Shown piece by piece: positions 61,348 to 64,000 of a stretch of 64,000 bases of DNA (positions are counted from its first letter, which is position 1; every line of letters starts with the position of its first letter). The notes below the pieces were generated by a model. It was not told where the DNA came from and ran no database searches. It was given only the letters and a program-made list of their open reading frames with translations. The position numbers and the translations under genes were made by a program. The stretch is from Arthrobacter sp. V1I9. Its GTDB lineage: Bacteria > Actinomycetota > Actinomycetes > Actinomycetales > Micrococcaceae. The stretch is from positions 2,418,001 through 2,482,000 of the forward strand of contig NZ_JAUSYU010000001.1 of the NCBI RefSeq assembly GCF_030817075.1, written 5' to 3'.

Positions 61348-62730
61348 TTATTTCTTGCCGGCCGCGAGCAGGTCCGCGGTGCCCTTGGCATCGGCCGCGT
61401 CCACCTCGTGGAGGGAGATGCCCCGGGTTTCCTTAAGGAAGAACACGGAGATTGCGGTCACGATGCAGGCTCCGAGGAGGTACAGCGCCACGGGGGTGGA
61501 GGACTTGAAGTTGCTCAGGAGTGCGGTGGCGATGATCGGGGCCAGCGAACCGGCGACGATGGAGGTCACCTGGTAGCCCAGGGAAACGCCCGAGTAGCGC
61601 ATCCGGGTGGGGAACATCTCGGCCATGATGGACGGCTGCCCGGCGTACATCAGGGCGTGGAACAGCAGGCCGATGGTGATGGCGGCCAGGATGATGAGGT
61701 CGTTGGCGGTGTCCATCATCGGGAAGGCGAAGAAGCCCCAGGTTCCGCCGAGGATGGCGCCCACCATGTAGACCGGCCGGCGGCCGAAGGCGTCGGACAT
61801 CTTGCCGACCAGCGGGACAGCGCAGAAGTGGATGAAGTGCGCCACCAGCAGCAGGAGGAGGATGCGGGAGGTATCTGTCTGGACGACGACCTTCAGGTAG
61901 GTGATGGAGAACGTCACCACGAGGTAGTACAGGATGTTCTCGGCAAAGCGCAGGCCCATGGCGGTGAACACGCCGCGGGGGTAGCGGCGGAAGACTTCGG
62001 CGACGCCGTAGCCCTTCTTCTCAACGGTGACTTCCTTGCGGGCCTCGATGAAGATCGGGGCGTCCTGGACCTTGGTGCGGATGTAGTAGCCGACGATCAC
62101 GATCACGGCGGACAGCCAGAAGGCAACGCGCCAGCCCCAGCCGAGGAATGCTTCCTGGGAGAGCGTGGAGGACAGGGTAAACAGCACGCCGGTGGCCAGG
62201 AGGTTACCCATGGGAACGGCGGACTGCGGCCAGCTGGACCAGAACCCGCGGGACTTGTTCGGGCTGTGCTCGGCAACAAGCAGCACGGCGCCGCCCCATT
62301 CACCGCCGACGGCGAAGCCCTGGACGAAGCGCAGGAACACCAGGAGGGCCGGAGCCCAGTAGCCGATCTGCGCGAAGGTGGGCAGGCACCCCATGAGGAA
62401 GGTGGAGACGCCCACCAGGACGATGCTCAGCTGCAGCAACTGCTTGCGGCCGAACTTGTCACCGAAGTGGCCGAAGACGATGCCGCCGATCGGCCGGGCC
62501 ACGAAGCCTACGGCATAGGTGACGAAGGCGGCGATGATGCCATCCAGTTCGGTCCCTGAATTGGGGAAGAACATTTTGCCGAACACCAGGGTGGCGGCGG
62601 AGGCATAGAGGAAAAACTCATACCACTCAACGACGGTGCCGGCCATGGAGGCCGTGACGACTTTCCTCAGGCCTGAGGCCTTGACGTCGGTTTCCTCTGG
62701 CCGCCGGGCGGCCGAGCTTTCCGTACTCAT
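61348..62730 (-). CDS. MHS-family metabolite:proton symporter
   Basis: 460-residue MFS transporter, 12 helices. The metabolite:H+ symporter signatures are ASMAGTVVEWYEFFLYASAA at the N-terminus, GFVARPIGGIVFGHFGDKFG with the motif FGDKFGRKQLL, and FVQGFAVGGEWGGAVLLVAE. Relatives carry shikimate, proline/betaine, alpha-ketoglutarate or other carboxylates. The downstream alcohol dehydrogenase suggests a hydroxylated or carboxylic substrate. The upstream region holds nested palindromes and a weak Crp/GlxR-like site. Confidence 0.9.
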   Translation of the reverse strand: MSTESSAARRPEETDVKASGLRKVVTASMAGTVVEWYEFFLYASAATLVFGKMFFPNSGTELDGIIAAFVTYAVGFVARPIGGIVFGHFGDKFGRKQLLQLSIVLVGVSTFLMGCLPTFAQIGYWAPALLVFLRFVQGFAVGGEWGGAVLLVAEHSPNKSRGFWSSWPQSAVPMGNLLATGVLFTLSSTLSQEAFLGWGWRVAFWLSAVIVIVGYYIRTKVQDAPIFIEARKEVTVEKKGYGVAEVFRRYPRGVFTAMGLRFAENILYYLVVTFSITYLKVVVQTDTSRILLLLLVAHFIHFCAVPLVGKMSDAFGRRPVYMVGAILGGTWGFFAFPMMDTANDLIILAAITIGLLFHALMYAGQPSIMAEMFPTRMRYSGVSLGYQVTSIVAGSLAPIIATALLSNFKSSTPVALYLLGACIVTAISVFFLKETRGISLHEVDAADAKGTADLLAAGKK

Positions 62731-62787
62731 GTGTGAACTCCTTCGGCGTCGTCATCGACACCACTGGGACAGGCTATGGCGGGTGCG

Positions 62788-62803
62788 TGTGGTTTTGGTC
62801 ACG
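62788..62803. promoter_or_regulatory. Weak Crp/GlxR-like site (two mismatches)
   Basis: TGTGG-TTTTGG-TCACG matches 8 of 10 fixed positions, and the flanks extend symmetry (CGTG...CACG). It lies 58 bp upstream of the MHS transporter. Confidence 0.3.
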
Positions 62804-62859
62804 AACTGCCGGGTCCCAACGAGTATGGTCTGCCGGAAGGCGTAGCTCAACGCCGAATG

Positions 62860-62885
62860 ATGCAGAGCGCATCTGCATTAATGCA
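62860..62885. promoter_or_regulatory. Nested palindromes upstream of the MHS transporter
   Basis: ATGCAGA-GCGCA-TCTGCAT (62860-62878) has seven-bp perfect arms; overlapping it, TGCATTAATGCA (62874-62885) is a 12-bp perfect palindrome. The end of the second reads TGCACA on extension, as in the LysR-promoter palindrome. Confidence 0.5.
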
Positions 62886-62910
62886 CATTCTCTGGCGTTT
62901 AGGCCTGGAC

Positions 62911-64000
62911 TTATACCGAAAGGTGCTCCCGCAGCTGGTTCCCCAGCTGGCCGATCTCGGTCAGGAAGCCATCGTGCCCGATGGGCGCCTCGATCAGGTG
63001 GACGTCCACCTCGCCGGGAAGCGCCCGCGCCAGCTCCCGTGACTGGGACGGAAAGTAGAGCCGGTCCGAGTCCACGGCGGCCACAAAGAAGCGCGCACTG
63101 GCACAGGACAGGGTCTGGGCGAGCGACCCCCGTCCCCGGCAAATGTCGTGGCTCATCAGCGCCTCGGTGATCGCGATGTAGCTGTTCGCATCGAACCGCT
63201 GGACCAGCTTGGTGCCCTGGTGGTCCAGGTAGCTCTCCACCTGGTACCGCCCGCGGGCAGCCAGCTGTTGCCCCTGGAGCGGCGATTCGGGGGCCTGCGG
63301 CTCACGGCCGAAGCGTCCGTCCAGTTCCCGCGGGGAGCGGTACGTGATGTGGGCGATGCGCCGGGCCAGGGCGAGGCCCTGCTCGGGGGCGGGTCCGTTG
63401 TAATAGTCACCGCCGTTGAAGTTGGCGTCCTGCCGGATGGCGAGTGTCTGCGCCTGGGCGAAAGCGATCTGCTCGGCGGTACTCGCGGCGCCCACGGAGA
63501 TCACTGCGCAGCGCTGCACACGTTCCGGAAACGTGACCGCCCATTCGAGCGCACGGGCGCCGCCCATGGAACCGCCCAGCACGGCAAACCAGCTCCCGAT
63601 CCCGAGCTGGTCGGCCAGCCGGGCCTCGGCCAGGGTGCTGTCCCGCAGGGTGACCAATGGAAAACGTGAACCCCAAGGCTTTCCGTCCGGCGCGGACGAC
63701 GACGGCCCGGTGGACCCGTAGCAGCCGCCCACGATATTGATCGACACCACGAAAAAACGGTTTGTATCTACCGGCGCACCAGGCCCCGCGAGCTGTTCCC
63801 ACCAGCCGGGCTCCTCGGTGTCGCCCCGGGTCACGTGGGTGCTGCCTGTCAACGCGTGTTCGATCAGAACGGCGTTGCTGCCGTCCGCGTTCAGGGTGCC
63901 CCAGGTTTCATAGGCCAGAGTGACGTCCGGAAGGTATCCGCCGGCTTCCAACTCCAGTCCCCCGATGGAGGCATAACGGACAATCCCATGTTCAGGGACA
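62911..64000 (-). CDS. metX: Homoserine O-acetyltransferase, C-terminal part (cut by window edge)
   Basis: Alpha/beta-hydrolase-fold enzyme that acetylates homoserine in methionine synthesis. Marks: LPDVTLAYETWGTLNADGSN, the Ser nucleophile in VLGGSMGGARALEWAV, PTNRFF-like NTNRFFVVSINIVGGCYGST (VDTNRFFVVSINIVGG), and the C-terminal acid/base region DSDRLYFPSQ...IGHDGFLTE. The frame is open through the right edge with VPEHGIVRYASIGGLELEAG, so the true start is beyond 64000 and the ATG at 63951 is internal. The partner metY or metB gene, often adjacent, is not visible. Confidence 0.93.
   Translation of the reverse strand, partial: VPEHGIVRYASIGGLELEAGGYLPDVTLAYETWGTLNADGSNAVLIEHALTGSTHVTRGDTEEPGWWEQLAGPGAPVDTNRFFVVSINIVGGCYGSTGPSSSAPDGKPWGSRFPLVTLRDSTLAEARLADQLGIGSWFAVLGGSMGGARALEWAVTFPERVQRCAVISVGAASTAEQIAFAQAQTLAIRQDANFNGGDYYNGPAPEQGLALARRIAHITYRSPRELDGRFGREPQAPESPLQGQQLAARGRYQVESYLDHQGTKLVQRFDANSYIAITEALMSHDICRGRGSLAQTLSCASARFFVAAVDSDRLYFPSQSRELARALPGEVDVHLIEAPIGHDGFLTEIGQLGNQLREHLSV

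Overview
The window is a GC-rich, gene-dense stretch of a high-GC Gram-positive chromosome. Gene content and order point to Micrococcales, most like Arthrobacter/Pseudarthrobacter: the rpsB-tsf-pyrH-frr-cdsA order, an MEP isoprenoid pathway (dxr, ispG), a DUF4081-type GNAT beside ispG, a leucine/branched-chain keto acid cluster laid out as in Mycobacterium, GTG starts, and many ATGA/GTGA overlaps. The genus is inferred; no rRNA is present to settle it. I see no CRISPR array, no integrated phage and no intact insertion sequence.

Layout. 1-7280 (minus strand): proS (cut by the left edge) with a structured leader, a GNAT enzyme, ispG, a YciI protein, a SatD-like regulator/membrane-protein pair, a site-2 protease and dxr. 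7330-8823 (+): a lipase-maturation-factor family membrane protein. 8849-16868 (minus): a leucine/acyl-CoA catabolic operon (biotin carboxylase pair, acyl-CoA dehydrogenase, 3-oxoacid CoA-transferase, MaoC hydratase, CitE-like lyase), with a divergent TetR gene. 17763-21378 (minus): bkdABC, with a divergent Lrp-family gene. 22816-24809 (minus): an acetate symporter with its DUF485 partner. 24951-28772 (+): a LytS/LytTR two-component system with a second, frameshifted sodium:solute symporter. 28782-33785 (minus): a DivIVA-like protein, cdsA, frr, pyrH, tsf and rpsB. 34218-42524: M23 peptidase, glutaryl-CoA-dehydrogenase-like enzyme, a CAU tRNA, a glycosyltransferase, lipid and membrane genes, a frameshifted Bcr/CflA-type exporter, and two identical tRNA-Asn genes each with its own terminator. 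42599-52695: dnaG, dgt, dusB, a YibE/F protein, hydrolase/DUF1295 pair, GNAT and glyS. 52830-56581: transporter, S4-domain protein, esterases, SHOCT protein. 56615-62730: valine catabolism (mmsB-mmsA), a LysR regulator, a zinc alcohol dehydrogenase and an MHS-family transporter. 62911-64000: metX, cut by the right edge.

How it fits together. Much of the window is carbon catabolism at acyl-CoA level. BkdABC makes branched acyl-CoAs; the adjacent operon can take the leucine branch to acetyl-CoA and acetoacetate; mmsAB handles the valine branch; ActP imports short carboxylates. The most coherent non-coding signal is a set of 16-bp sites matching the Crp/GlxR consensus TGTGA-N6-TCACA in the intergenic regions of these catabolic loci (perfect at 21471-21486; one mismatch at 16957, 24875 and 59064; two at 62788), suggesting a shared global regulator on top of local TetR, Lrp and LysR regulators. 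Other points worth a second look are the 69-nt leader hairpin of proS, an iterated operator in front of the SatD-like gene, a dispersed repeat that has become coding sequence in two catabolic genes, and several perfect palindromes in divergent promoters. I found no convincing wholly new multi-gene system; the window is mainly core chromosome.
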